NCBI RefSeq assembly: GCF_003248505.1
Contig: NZ_QFOA01000006.1
Location: 65,278 to 129,277 of the forward strand
Direction of reading: 5' to 3'
Source: Sphingobium sp.
GTDB taxonomy: Bacteria; Pseudomonadota; Alphaproteobacteria; Sphingomonadales; Sphingomonadaceae
DNA length: 64,000 nt
Shown here: in pieces, positions 32,695 to 41,750 of the stretch
Layout: each line of letters starts with the position of its first letter
Position numbering within the stretch: the first letter of the stretch is position 1
Notes under the pieces: model-generated
Seen by the model: the letters and a program-made list of their open reading frames with translations, nothing else
Told to the model about the DNA's origin: nothing
Databases searched by the model: none
Program-made: the position numbers and the translations under genes

Positions 32695-33996
32695 TTACAG
32701 CACATATTTGCTGAGGTCGGTGTCGCGCGCCACGGCGCTCAACTGCTTTTCCACATAGTCTGCATCGATCACCAGCGTTTCGCCGCGGCGATCCTCAGCG
32801 TCGAAGCTCACATCCTCCAGCAGCTTTTCCATCACCGTCTGAAGGCGGCGGGCACCGATATTTTCGACCTCGCCATTCACTTCCGCCGCGATCTTCGCGA
32901 CCGCGCGGATGCCGTCCGTCGTCAGGTCTATCGTCACCTCCTCAGTCGCGAGAAGCGCGCGATACTGCGTAACGAGGCTGGCCTTCGTGTCGGAAAGGAT
33001 CGCGACGAAATCCTCCTCGGTCAGCGCCTTCAGCTCCACGCGGATCGGCAGCCGTCCCTGGAGTTCGGGGAGCAGGTCGCTGGGTTTGGCGACATGGAAC
33101 GCGCCGGACGCGATGAAGAGAATATGGTCGGTCTTGAGCGGACCATATTTGGTCGCAACCGTCGTACCCTCGATCAAGGGAAGGAGGTCGCGCTGCACGC
33201 CCTCCCGACTGACGGAACCGCCGCGCACGTCGCTGACCGCAATCTTGTCGATCTCGTCGAGGAAGACGATGCCGTTCTGCTCGGCGCTGGCGATAGCGAC
33301 GCGCGCGACATCGTCCTGATCGAGCCGCTTGTCCTGCTCTTCTTCCACCAGCTTGTCCCAGGCTTCGGCGACGCGCATCTTGCGACGCTTCTTCTGGGTC
33401 TGGCCGAACGCTTTCGACATCATGTCGGACAGGTTGATCATGCCGACCTGACCGCCCATGCCGGGAATTTCCATCGGCATCGACGGGCTGTCGGCGACTT
33501 CCACCTCGACCTCGACATCGTTCATCTGGTTGCCTTCGATCCGCTGCCGGAAGGACAGGCGCGTGGCTTCGCTCGCTTCCTTGCCGGTGAGCGCGTCGAG
33601 CAAGCGCGACATTGCGGCTTCCGAAGCGGCTTCGCGCACCGCTTCGCGGCGACGGTCCTTTTCGAGGCGCACGGCCTCCTCGACCAGATCGCGCACGATC
33701 TGTTCGACATCGCGGCCGACATAGCCGACTTCGGTGAACTTGGTGGCTTCGACCTTCACGAAGGGGGCGTCGGCGAGTTTGGCGAGACGGCGGCTGATCT
33801 CCGTCTTGCCGCACCCGGTCGGGCCGATCATCAGGATGTTCTTGGGCGTCACTTCGTCACGCAGATCGGCGGACAGGTGCTGGCGGCGCCAGCGGTTGCG
33901 CAGCGCAACCGCGACGGCGCGCTTGGCGTCCTGCTGGCCGATGATGTGCGCATCGAGCGCCGCGACGATGGCTTTGGGCGTGAGATTGTCGTTCAT
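32695..33996 (-). CDS. hslU: HslU, ATPase of the HslUV protease
   Basis: A 433-residue AAA+ unfoldase that feeds proteins to HslV in the cytoplasm. Walker A is GPTGCGKTEISRRLA, the pore loop is in VEATKFTEVGYVGRDVEQIV, Walker B is GIVFLDEIDKIA, and the C-terminus ends in DLSKYVL, which docks into HslV. The I-domain in the middle holds the Met/Gly-rich SMPMEIPGMGGQVGMINL segment. It follows hslV with a 28-base gap in one operon. A heat-shock promoter was not evident. Confidence 0.97.
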   Translation of the reverse strand: MNDNLTPKAIVAALDAHIIGQQDAKRAVAVALRNRWRRQHLSADLRDEVTPKNILMIGPTGCGKTEISRRLAKLADAPFVKVEATKFTEVGYVGRDVEQIVRDLVEEAVRLEKDRRREAVREAASEAAMSRLLDALTGKEASEATRLSFRQRIEGNQMNDVEVEVEVADSPSMPMEIPGMGGQVGMINLSDMMSKAFGQTQKKRRKMRVAEAWDKLVEEEQDKRLDQDDVARVAIASAEQNGIVFLDEIDKIAVSDVRGGSVSREGVQRDLLPLIEGTTVATKYGPLKTDHILFIASGAFHVAKPSDLLPELQGRLPIRVELKALTEEDFVAILSDTKASLVTQYRALLATEEVTIDLTTDGIRAVAKIAAEVNGEVENIGARRLQTVMEKLLEDVSFDAEDRRGETLVIDADYVEKQLSAVARDTDLSKYVL

Positions 33997-34024
33997 AAGT
34001 CTTGTCCCGAAGGGAGGGGGGGCG

Positions 34025-34591
34025 TCAGGCGGCGCTGTCGAGCGTTTCGACGGTCAGCTGGTCGTTGGTATAGACGCAGATGTCGGCAGCGACGGCCATC
34101 GCCTTGCGCGCCAGCGTTTCGGCGTCCTGCTCGTAATCGACCAGCGCGCGCGCGGCGGCGAGCGCGAAGTTGCCGCCCGATCCGATTGCCGCGACCCCGC
34201 CCACGGGTTCCAGCACGTCACCGTTGCCGGTCAGGATCAATGTCACATCCTTGTCGGCAACGATCATCATCGCTTCCAGATTGCGGAGATATTTGTCGGT
34301 GCGCCAGTCCTTTGCGAGTTCGACTGCGGCCCGCATCAACTGGCCGTTGTGCCGCTCCAGCTTGGCTTCCAGACGCTCGAACAAGGTGAAGGCGTCGGCG
34401 GTCGCCCCAGCAAAGCCGCCGATGACCGATCCGTCATGCAGGCGGCGCACCTTGCGAGCGTTGGGCTTCATAACGGTCTGACCCATCGAAACCTGACCGT
34501 CGCCAGCGACGACGACCTTTCCGTTCTTGCGGGCCGACATGATGGTGGTGCCATGCCAGACGGGCATGGCGGACGAAGATGGGTTGTTCAT
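34025..34591 (-). CDS. hslV: HslV, peptidase of the HslUV protease
   Basis: A 188-residue Ntn-hydrolase. The conserved mature start TTIMSARKNGKVVVAGDGQV begins at Thr15, after a 14-residue propeptide ending in WHG. Thr15 is the expected nucleophile after processing. GSGGNFALAAARAL and the C-terminal half fit the family. ATG 34591 gives MNNPSSS. A second Met at residue 9 would leave a shorter propeptide. It is the promoter-proximal gene of hslVU and is divergent from a small ORF at 34769. Confidence 0.96.
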   Translation of the reverse strand: MNNPSSSAMPVWHGTTIMSARKNGKVVVAGDGQVSMGQTVMKPNARKVRRLHDGSVIGGFAGATADAFTLFERLEAKLERHNGQLMRAAVELAKDWRTDKYLRNLEAMMIVADKDVTLILTGNGDVLEPVGGVAAIGSGGNFALAAARALVDYEQDAETLARKAMAVAADICVYTNDQLTVETLDSAA

Positions 34592-34708
34592 GGCGCGGCA
34601 TATGGGACCAAGGGGTCGGCGCTGCAAGACGAAGGCCGGGGCGGAGGCGGGCCGTGCGCTATCCGGGGTGGATCCGCGATCTGGCACGGCGGAACAAACC
34701 GGCGACGA

Positions 34709-34737
34709 TTGACATTGTGCGGTGCACAACGGATCAT
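34709..34737 (+). promoter_or_regulatory. Sigma-70-type promoter with palindrome in its spacer
   Basis: TTGACA (34709-34714) and GATCAT (34732-34737) are 17 bases apart, a good -35 and a fair -10. The spacer contains the perfect inverted repeat TTGTGC-GGT-GCACAA (34715-34729), well placed for a repressor. It drives the 34769 ORF. Confidence 0.6.
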
Positions 34738-34768
34738 GAAGGATATGTGACGAGATGGAGTGCGACGC

Positions 34769-34957
34769 GTGACTCTGAAATCGATGGCTCAGGAAAAGGT
34801 CGAGCGCGCGGGGATTTCCAATTACAGCTTCGACGACGAGGTTCTGGTGATGTGCGGCGTGCGCTACCTGATCGAGGCATGCAGTTGCGGTGGGCCGGAT
34901 TGCGACGGTGTGCGCTTGACGCGCGACAGCGCGCCCGTTCTGCGTGCGGTGCAATAA
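34769..34957 (+). CDS. Small conserved-looking hypothetical protein
   Basis: A 62-residue protein. GTG 34769 is chosen because GGAG lies 8 bases upstream; GTG 34760 overlaps that ribosome site. The sequence has a short strand-helix pattern (NYSFDDEVLVMCGVRYLIEAC), then CSCGGPDCDGVRLTRD. Three Cys within eight residues could bind metal. A credible promoter precedes it. The family is not recognised; a small regulator or metal-binding protein is possible. Confidence 0.6.
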   Translation: MTLKSMAQEKVERAGISNYSFDDEVLVMCGVRYLIEACSCGGPDCDGVRLTRDSAPVLRAVQ

Positions 34958-34982
34958 GCGGCGGGAATTTTGCCCTGATCGC

Positions 34983-35011
34983 TTGACAGCGATCCCGCGC
35001 GATGCCAATGG
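34983..35011 (+). promoter_or_regulatory. Possible tRNA-Val promoter
   Basis: TTGACA (34983-34988) is a perfect -35. The position 17 bases on (CAATGG, 35006-35011) is a weak -10, 18 bases before the tRNA 5' end. Confidence 0.4.
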
Positions 35012-35029
35012 CCGCCTCCTCCTTACAGG

Positions 35030-35104
35030 GGGCGCGTAGCTCAGCGGTAGAGCACACCCTTCACACGGGTGGGGTCACAGGTTCAATCCCTGTCGCGCCC
35101 ACCA
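35030..35104 (+). tRNA. tRNA-Val (anticodon CAC)
   Basis: The cloverleaf has acceptor stem GGGCGCG/CGCGCCC, D-stem GCTC/GAGC, anticodon arm CACCC-TTCACAC-GGGTG with anticodon CAC (codon GUG), variable loop GGGTC and T-arm ACAGG-TTCAATC-CCTGT. The body is 72 bases to discriminator A35101, followed by an encoded CCA at 35102-35104. A 10-bp inverted repeat starts within the last bases of the acceptor end. Confidence 0.97.
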
Positions 35105-35168
35105 TCAACTGCGGTTGATGGTGAATGGCTATTAATTATTACCGCACATACCTTATGCCTAACATGCC

Positions 35169-35202
35169 CCTGCCCCACTCGCGAGGAGCGGGGCAGGATT
35201 TT
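35169..35202 (+). terminator. Terminator downstream of tRNA-Val
   Basis: CCTGCCCC (35169-35176) pairs with GGGGCAGG (35190-35197) around a loop that holds CTCGCGAG, and is followed by ATTTT. It probably ends the tRNA-Val transcript and borders the convergent small gene. Confidence 0.65.
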
Positions 35203-35203
35203 A

Positions 35204-35452
35204 TCAATTGAATGGATTAGAAGGATACTTGCCTTTGTAATCGCCGCCCGAATATTCATGGCTGTATATCAGCGGGTAGCAATACTGGGATGCAAGGTTA
35301 TCGTCTCCAAAGCGGTCGCGGATGAAGCGCTCTTTGCAAGCCAAATAAGCCGCGTCCATTTGCTCCCATTCTTCTGAAGTTTGGCCACTTGCAAAATTAG
35401 GGAAACAGAGCGCCGCAGCGACTGATAAATATCCTAGCATTTTGATTTTCAT
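35204..35452 (-). CDS. Small secreted hypothetical protein
   Basis: An 82-residue protein with a signal peptide (MLGYLSVAAALCFPNFASG, cleavage likely after ASG) and a good ribosome site (AAGGAG, 6 bases before ATG 35452). The mature part of about 58 residues is acidic and aromatic-rich, with two Cys (LACKERF and SQYCYPL) that could form one disulfide. It is more AT-rich than its neighbours. 35453-35712 upstream (260 bases) is AT-rich and holds no gene I can support, but should contain promoters for this gene and for the DPP IV gene. Confidence 0.65.
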   Translation of the reverse strand: MKIKMLGYLSVAAALCFPNFASGQTSEEWEQMDAAYLACKERFIRDRFGDDNLASQYCYPLIYSHEYSGGDYKGKYPSNPFN

Positions 35453-35712
35453 GTCGTACTCCTTTTCCCCTCTCGCGCTGCATCCTGAGGAAAAGACCGC
35501 AAAAAGAAACGAAAAAGGTCCTAGAAACAGTTTATTATCGTTTGGTTAGTTGTTGTTTACAAATGCTGCTCCGCGTCGAGGGTGGTTCGTTGCCACCGGC
35601 GATTTTTAGCGCGGTTGAAGACATAATATTTCTCTTCCTTGATCTTTTCCGTCTCCTCGCGCTAAGCCTGCGCGGGTGATTTGCGGCGTCGGGCCGCGCG
35701 GAAAGGATGACG

Positions 35713-37932
35713 ATGTCCTCTTATTGGAAAGCCGGTTCGGCGCTTATGCTGATGGGGGCGATCCCTACCGTCGCGCAGGGGCAGCCGACGTTGACGCTGG
35801 AGCGCGTGTTCGCCAGCCCCGACCTTGCCGGGCCGCAGCCCCGCGCGCTCAAATTGTCGCCGGACGGATCGCTCGTGACGCTGCTGAAGCCCCGGGCGGA
35901 CGAAAAAGAGCGGCTCGACCTCTGGGCAATCGACACGCAGACCGGGCAGGAACGGATGCTGGTCGATTCCAAGAAGACGGGCAGCGGCGCCGACCTTTCC
36001 GAAGCGGAAAAGATGCAGCGGGAGCGGGATCGTTCGGTCGCGGGCAGCACCGGGATCGCGACCTATGACTGGTCCCCGGATGGGAAAAGCATATTGGTGC
36101 CGGTCGATGGCGACCTCTACCTTGCCGGGCTGGACGGCAAGGTCACGCGGCTGACCGATACGCCCGATGGGGAACTGAACGGCGTCGTCAGCCCCAAGGG
36201 CGGCTTCGTCTCCTACGTACGTGGCGGAAACCTATTCGTGCAGCCGATGGGCGGCAAGGAGCGCCAGTTGACGCAGGGTGCCAGCGATACGGTAAGCTGG
36301 GGCGTCGCCGAGTTCGTGGCGCAGGAGGAAATGGACCGCCGTACCGGATATTGGTGGTCGCCCGGTGACGCACGGATCGCCGTCGCCCGCGTCGACGAAA
36401 GCCCGGTCGGCACTGTCACCCGCACCGTTATCGGCGGCGAAGGGACGAAGGTCTATACCCAACGCTATCCCGCTGCCGGGACGCCCAACGCCATCGTCGA
36501 CCTCTACGTCATGCGCCCGGACGGTTCGGGCCAGGTGAAGGTCGATCTGGGGCCGGATCGGGACATCTACGTGGCGCGGGTCGACTGGTCGGCGGACGGG
36601 CGCACTCTTTATGTGCAGCGGGAGACCCGCGACCAGAAGCGGCTCGATCTGCTGGCGGTGGACCCGGCGACGGGGCAAGCGAAGACGGTGCTGAGCGAAA
36701 GCGCGAAAAGCTGGATCAACCTGTCCAACAATTTCCACGCCCTTAAGGACGGCAGCTTCCTTTGGTGGTCGGAAAAGTCGGGCCATGGGCATCTCTATCG
36801 CGTCAAGGACGGCAGGTGGACCGCACTGACGAGCGGCGCGTGGGAAGTGCGCGACGTGGTCGGCGTGGATGAGGCCAAGGGCCTGGTCTACTTTACCGGC
36901 AACCGGGAAACCCCGCTGGAGCAGCAACTCTATATGACGTCGCTCGCCAAGCCGGAAAAGGCGCGCACGCTGACGCAGCAGGGCTGGTGGAACGATGCGG
37001 TGATGGACCGCGCCGCCACCCGCGTGGTCGTCACGCGGCAGAATACGGACCAGCCAAAGCAGGTCTACCTTGCCGACGCCACGGGCAAGCAGATGCAATG
37101 GCTGTCGCAGAACGCGCTGACGGGCGATCATCCCTATGCGCCCTATCTTCAAAGCCATGCGAAGACGACCTTCGGCACGGTGAAGGCCAGCGACGGATCG
37201 ACGCTTTATACAAGGATGATGACCCCGCCGCTGCAACCGGGGAAGCGCTATCCCGTGTTCATGATCCATTATGGCGGGCCGGGCGCCGGACGTCAGGTGA
37301 CGAACACATGGTCGGGCGCGCTGAACCAGTATCTGGTGGACAAGGGATGGATCGTCTTTTCCATCGACAATCGCGGCACGCCCGATCGCGGCAAGGCGTT
37401 CGAGGACCAGATCTATCGCGCGATGGGAACGGTGGAAGTCGAAGATCAGCTGAAGGGTGTCGAGTGGCTGAAGGCCCAGCCCTTCGTCGATCCCAAGCGG
37501 ATCGCGACCTATGGCTGGTCCTACGGAGGTTATATGTCGCTCAAGCTGCTGGAGAAGGCGCCGGGGGTCTTTTCCGCCGCCATATCAGGCGCGCCGGTGA
37601 CGAAATGGGAATATTACGATACCCATTATACCGAGCGCTATCTGGGCCAACCGCAGGACAAGGCCAGCGCCTATCCCGCTTCGGACGCGGTGGACGACGC
37701 CGTCAGGATCAGCGATCCACTGCTCCTGATCCATGGCATGTCGGACGACAATGTGGTGTTCGACAATTCCACCGCCCTGATGGCCAAGATGCAGGGGGCG
37801 GCCGTGCCGTTCGAGTTGATGGTCTATCCCGGCCAGACGCACCGGGTGGGCGGGCCTAAGATCAGCGTTCACCTCTGGCGCACGATCGAGGGGTTTCTGG
37901 CGCGGCACGGGACGGCCCCTGACGCGCAATAA
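35713..37932 (+). CDS. Dipeptidyl peptidase IV (S9 family)
   Basis: A 739-residue secreted serine peptidase that removes X-Pro or X-Ala dipeptides. After a signal peptide (about residues 1-24) come the beta-propeller repeats and the substrate-binding Glu pair in FVAQEEMDRRTGYWWSP. The catalytic domain has GWSYGG with Ser603, the Asp in HGMSDDNVVF and His in PGQTHRVGG. ATG 35713 is preferred: AGGA is 6 bases upstream, whereas ATG 35707 overlaps it. An M2 peptidase lies 2 kb downstream; the two may share a role in periplasmic peptide use. Confidence 0.93.
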   Translation: MSSYWKAGSALMLMGAIPTVAQGQPTLTLERVFASPDLAGPQPRALKLSPDGSLVTLLKPRADEKERLDLWAIDTQTGQERMLVDSKKTGSGADLSEAEKMQRERDRSVAGSTGIATYDWSPDGKSILVPVDGDLYLAGLDGKVTRLTDTPDGELNGVVSPKGGFVSYVRGGNLFVQPMGGKERQLTQGASDTVSWGVAEFVAQEEMDRRTGYWWSPGDARIAVARVDESPVGTVTRTVIGGEGTKVYTQRYPAAGTPNAIVDLYVMRPDGSGQVKVDLGPDRDIYVARVDWSADGRTLYVQRETRDQKRLDLLAVDPATGQAKTVLSESAKSWINLSNNFHALKDGSFLWWSEKSGHGHLYRVKDGRWTALTSGAWEVRDVVGVDEAKGLVYFTGNRETPLEQQLYMTSLAKPEKARTLTQQGWWNDAVMDRAATRVVVTRQNTDQPKQVYLADATGKQMQWLSQNALTGDHPYAPYLQSHAKTTFGTVKASDGSTLYTRMMTPPLQPGKRYPVFMIHYGGPGAGRQVTNTWSGALNQYLVDKGWIVFSIDNRGTPDRGKAFEDQIYRAMGTVEVEDQLKGVEWLKAQPFVDPKRIATYGWSYGGYMSLKLLEKAPGVFSAAISGAPVTKWEYYDTHYTERYLGQPQDKASAYPASDAVDDAVRISDPLLLIHGMSDDNVVFDNSTALMAKMQGAAVPFELMVYPGQTHRVGGPKISVHLWRTIEGFLARHGTAPDAQ

Positions 37933-38046
37933 AAACACATAAATAGGCGGGGTTGGACGCAACAAAGCGCATGTGTCTGGACAAATGGCGCAAGGGCGCT
38001 ATGCGCCGGCCCCGCAGATCATTGCATTTGAGTGGAGTTTATTGTC

Positions 38047-39072
38047 ATGGGTTATAAGGTCGTCGTCGTGGGAGCCACCGGGAATGTGGGCCGCGAGATG
38101 CTGACCATTCTCGCCGAGCGCGAGTTCCCGATTGACGAGATCGCGGCAGTCGCTTCGCCCCGGTCGCACGGCACCGAAATCGAATTCGGTGAAACCGGCA
38201 AGATGCTCAAATGCAGGAACATCGAACATTTCGATTTCACCGGGTGGGACATCGCCCTGTTCGCGGCGGGCAGCGGCCCGACGGCGGAATATGCGCCCAA
38301 GGCGGCAGCAGCCGGGTGCGTGGTGATCGACAATTCGTCGCTCTATCGCATGGACCCGGACGTGCCGCTGGTGGTCCCGGAAGTGAATCCGGACGCCATC
38401 GACGGCTACAAGAAGAAGAACATCATCGCCAACCCCAACTGCTCGACCGCGCAGATGGTCGTGGCGTTGAAGCCGTTGCATGATGCCGCAAAGATCAAGC
38501 GCGTCGTCGTCGCAACCTACCAGTCGGTGTCCGGCGCGGGCAAGGCGGGCATGGACGAGTTGTTCGAGCAGAGCCGCAACATCTTCGTCGGCGACCCGGC
38601 CGAGCCCAAGAAATTCACCAAGCAGATCGCCTTCAACGTGATCCCGCATATCGACGTGTTCCTGGACGACGGTTCGACCAAGGAAGAATGGAAGATGGTC
38701 GCGGAAACCAAGAAGATCCTCGATCCCAAGGTCAAGGTCACGGCGACATGCGTGCGCGTGCCTGTATTCGTCGGCCATTCCGAAGCGATCAACATCGAGT
38801 TCGAGAACGAGATTTCGGCCAAGGAAGCGCAGGACATCCTGCGCGAGGCGCCGGGCATCATGCTGATCGACAAGCGTGAGGACGGCGGATATGTGACCCC
38901 GGTCGAATGCGTGGGCGACTATGCGACGTTCATCAGCCGCGTGCGGGAGGATTCGACCGTGGACAACGGCATCAACCTGTGGTGCGTCAGCGATAATCTG
39001 CGCAAGGGCGCGGCGTTGAACGCGGTGCAGATCGCGGAACTGCTGGGCCGCCGTCACCTCAAGAAGGGCTGA
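38047..39072 (+). CDS. asd: Aspartate-semialdehyde dehydrogenase
   Basis: A 341-residue NADPH enzyme making aspartate semialdehyde, the branch point for Lys/diaminopimelate, Thr and Met. The nucleotide motif is VVVGATGNVGREM. The active-site Cys132 is in NPNCSTAQM, and substrate-binding residues follow in YQSVSGAGKAGM and RVPVFVGHSEAINIEF. ATG 38047 is chosen; 38032 has no better ribosome site and adds non-conserved residues. The next gene begins 5 bases after the stop. Confidence 0.96.
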   Translation: MGYKVVVVGATGNVGREMLTILAEREFPIDEIAAVASPRSHGTEIEFGETGKMLKCRNIEHFDFTGWDIALFAAGSGPTAEYAPKAAAAGCVVIDNSSLYRMDPDVPLVVPEVNPDAIDGYKKKNIIANPNCSTAQMVVALKPLHDAAKIKRVVVATYQSVSGAGKAGMDELFEQSRNIFVGDPAEPKKFTKQIAFNVIPHIDVFLDDGSTKEEWKMVAETKKILDPKVKVTATCVRVPVFVGHSEAINIEFENEISAKEAQDILREAPGIMLIDKREDGGYVTPVECVGDYATFISRVREDSTVDNGINLWCVSDNLRKGAALNAVQIAELLGRRHLKKG

Positions 39073-39077
39073 GCGCG

Positions 39078-39842
39078 ATGACGACCGACCTGCCCCTCGA
39101 AAGGCATGAGATCGAGGGCTTCGACGGCCTGCCGATCGTCGTGCATGTCGTGGGGCAGGGCCGGGACCTGATGCTGATCCACGGCTATTTTTCCAACGCC
39201 TGGACCAACTGGATTCGCTACGGTCATGCCAAGAGACTGGTGGAGGCGGGATTTCGCCTGATCCTGCCCGACCTTCGCGGCCATGGCGAAAGCGCCAAGC
39301 CCCACGACCCCGCCGCCTATCCGCCCGACGCGCTGACGCACGACAATCTGGCGGTGGTGGAGCAGTTGGGCCTTACCGACTACGATCTGGGCGGCTATTC
39401 GCTGGGCGCGCGGACGACGGTGCGGATGCTGGCGCACGGCGCGAGCCCGCGCCGCATCATCCTGTCCGGCATGGGGCTGCGCGGCCTGACGCAGACGCTG
39501 GACAATGGCGGCTATTATACCAACGTCCTCACCAATCTCGGCACGTTCGAGCGAGGCACGTCGGAATGGATGACGGAAGCGTTCCTCAAGACAACGAAAG
39601 GCGACCCCATCGCGCTGTTGCGCATCCTGCGCACGTTCGTTGATACGCCCGAAGAGACGATTGCCGGTTTTACGCAGCCCGCTGCCATCGTTTGCGGCAA
39701 GGTCGACGACACCAACGGCAGCGCCCGCGAACTGGCGGACGCGATGCGCGACAGCCGCTATTTCGAAGTGCCGGGCAACCATATGAACGCGGTCACGCGC
39801 AAGGAACTGGGGCAGGCGATCGCCGAATTCCTGACCGCTTGA
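39078..39842 (+). CDS. Alpha/beta hydrolase
   Basis: A 254-residue alpha/beta-hydrolase with no signal peptide. The oxyanion region is LMLIHGYFSNAWTNW, and LPDLRGHGESAKP is typical. The nucleophile elbow is GYSLGA. The acid is probably in CGKVDDTNGS, and His in VPGNHMNAVTRK closes the triad. It starts 5 bases after asd and is probably co-transcribed with it. The substrate is unknown; esterase or C-C hydrolase activity is possible. Confidence 0.88.
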   Translation: MTTDLPLERHEIEGFDGLPIVVHVVGQGRDLMLIHGYFSNAWTNWIRYGHAKRLVEAGFRLILPDLRGHGESAKPHDPAAYPPDALTHDNLAVVEQLGLTDYDLGGYSLGARTTVRMLAHGASPRRIILSGMGLRGLTQTLDNGGYYTNVLTNLGTFERGTSEWMTEAFLKTTKGDPIALLRILRTFVDTPEETIAGFTQPAAIVCGKVDDTNGSARELADAMRDSRYFEVPGNHMNAVTRKELGQAIAEFLTA

Positions 39843-39894
39843 CTGCGGCGTCCCGCCCGGCCACGCTCCCCCGATAAGCCATAAGGGGATTCCC

Positions 39895-41727
39895 ATGAAA
39901 ATCGCACTTTCGCTGGCCGCGCTCGCGGCCGCTCTCGCCGCGTCGCCCGCGATCGCGCAGCAGGCGCCCGCCGCAGCGCAAGCAACAGCCCCCACCGCTG
40001 CCGACGCCGAAGCGTTTCTCGCGCGGGCGGAAAAGGCATTGTTCGACCAGTCGATCGTCAGCAGTCGCGCGGCGTGGATCAACGCGACCTACATCACCGA
40101 CGATACGGACGCCATATCCTCCTATTTCGGGGCCATCGACACCAAGCAGCGAGTCGATTTCGCACTGAAGGCCGCCCGCTTCGCCACCGCACCTGGCCTC
40201 AGCGAAGAAACGAAGCGCCGCCTGACGTTGCTGCGCACCGCGCTGACGCTGCCTGCGCCGACCGCGCCGGGCGCTGCCGAGGAACTGAACGACCTCGCGA
40301 CGAGGCTCCAGTCCGCTTACGGCAAGGGCAAGGGAACGCTGAAGGGACAGCCGATCAACGGCAGCGATATCGAAGAGCAGATGGGAGCCGATCGCAACCC
40401 GCAGGAACTGCAAGAGATGTGGGTGAGCTGGCATGACAATGTCGGCGCGCCGATGCGGACGGACTATGCCAAGCTGGTGGGCATCGCCAATGCCGGGGCC
40501 AAGGAGCTGGGCTTTGCCGATACCGGCACGATGTGGCGGTCCAAATATGACATGCCCGCCGACGATTTCGCGAAGCTGACCGACAAGATCTGGGCGGAGG
40601 TAAAGCCGCTCTACGACGAACTGCATTGCTATACGCGCACCAAGCTCAACGAGAAATATGGCGACGCGGTGCAGCCCAAGACCGGCCCGATCCGCGCCGA
40701 CCTGCTCGGCAATATGTGGGCGCAGGAATGGGGCAACATCTACGACATCGTGGCACCGGCAGGCGCGGGCGATCTGGGCTATGACGTCACCGACCTCCTG
40801 AAAGCGAAGAATTACGACCCGGTGAAGATGGTGAAGGCGGGCGAGGGCTTTTACAGCTCGCTCGGCTTCGATCCCTTGCCCCAGACATTCTGGGAACGGT
40901 CGCAGATCGTGAAACCGCGTGACCGGGAAGTCGTGTGCCATGCGTCGGCCTGGGACATCGACAACAAGAACGATATCCGCATCAAGATGTGCACGATGGT
41001 CAACGGCGACGACTTCGTGACCATTCACCACGAACTCGGCCACAATTATTATCAGCGTGCCTACCAGATCCAGAAGCCGCTGTATCTGGACGGCGCCAAC
41101 GACGGTTTTCATGAGGCCATCGGCGATTTCGTCGCCTTGTCGATCACGCCCGACTATCTGGTCAAGATCGGCCTGCTCGATCCTGCAAAGGTGCCCGGTG
41201 CCGACAAGGATCTGGGCCTCCTGCTGCGGCAGGCGATGGACAAGGTCGCGTTCCTGCCATTCGGCCTGCTGGTCGACAAATGGCGCTGGGGCGTGTTCGA
41301 CGGATCGATCCCGCAGAGCCAGTACGAAAAGAGCTGGAACGACCTGCGCCTTCAGTATCAGGGCATCGTCCCGCCGGTGGCGCGCGACGAGACGAAGTTC
41401 GACGCGGGCGGGAAATATCATATCCCCGGCAACACGCCCTATACCCGCTATTTCCTGGCGAGGGTCCTGCAATTCCAGTTCTACGAGGCGGCCTGCCGGC
41501 AGTCGGGATGGAAGGGGCCGCTGCATCGTTGTTCCTTCTACGGCAACAAGGCGGTGGGCGAGAAGTTGAACGCGATGCTGGCGATGGGCGCGTCCAAACC
41601 GTGGCCGGACGCCTTGCAGGCCTTTACCGGAAGCCGCCAGATGTCGGGCAAGGCGATGGTCGATTACTTCGCTCCGTTACAGAAGTGGTTGATCGCACAA
41701 AATAAAGGCAAGTCTTGCGGCTGGTAA
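39895..41727 (+). CDS. M2-family metallopeptidase (ACE-like)
   Basis: A 610-residue peptidyl-dipeptidase of the angiotensin-converting-enzyme family. A clear signal peptide (residues 1-21, ending ASPAIAQ) sends it to the periplasm. The zinc motif is H379-E380-L-G-H383 in TIHHELGHNYYQ, and the third ligand Glu lies in DGFHEAIGDFVALS. The C-terminal YFLARVLQFQFYEAACRQ is also family-typical. It follows the hydrolase by 52 bases and precedes the GGDEF gene, with a hairpin in between. Confidence 0.94.
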   Translation: MKIALSLAALAAALAASPAIAQQAPAAAQATAPTAADAEAFLARAEKALFDQSIVSSRAAWINATYITDDTDAISSYFGAIDTKQRVDFALKAARFATAPGLSEETKRRLTLLRTALTLPAPTAPGAAEELNDLATRLQSAYGKGKGTLKGQPINGSDIEEQMGADRNPQELQEMWVSWHDNVGAPMRTDYAKLVGIANAGAKELGFADTGTMWRSKYDMPADDFAKLTDKIWAEVKPLYDELHCYTRTKLNEKYGDAVQPKTGPIRADLLGNMWAQEWGNIYDIVAPAGAGDLGYDVTDLLKAKNYDPVKMVKAGEGFYSSLGFDPLPQTFWERSQIVKPRDREVVCHASAWDIDNKNDIRIKMCTMVNGDDFVTIHHELGHNYYQRAYQIQKPLYLDGANDGFHEAIGDFVALSITPDYLVKIGLLDPAKVPGADKDLGLLLRQAMDKVAFLPFGLLVDKWRWGVFDGSIPQSQYEKSWNDLRLQYQGIVPPVARDETKFDAGGKYHIPGNTPYTRYFLARVLQFQFYEAACRQSGWKGPLHRCSFYGNKAVGEKLNAMLAMGASKPWPDALQAFTGSRQMSGKAMVDYFAPLQKWLIAQNKGKSCGW

Positions 41728-41750
41728 GCCAGAGTAAAAATTGATAGGCG

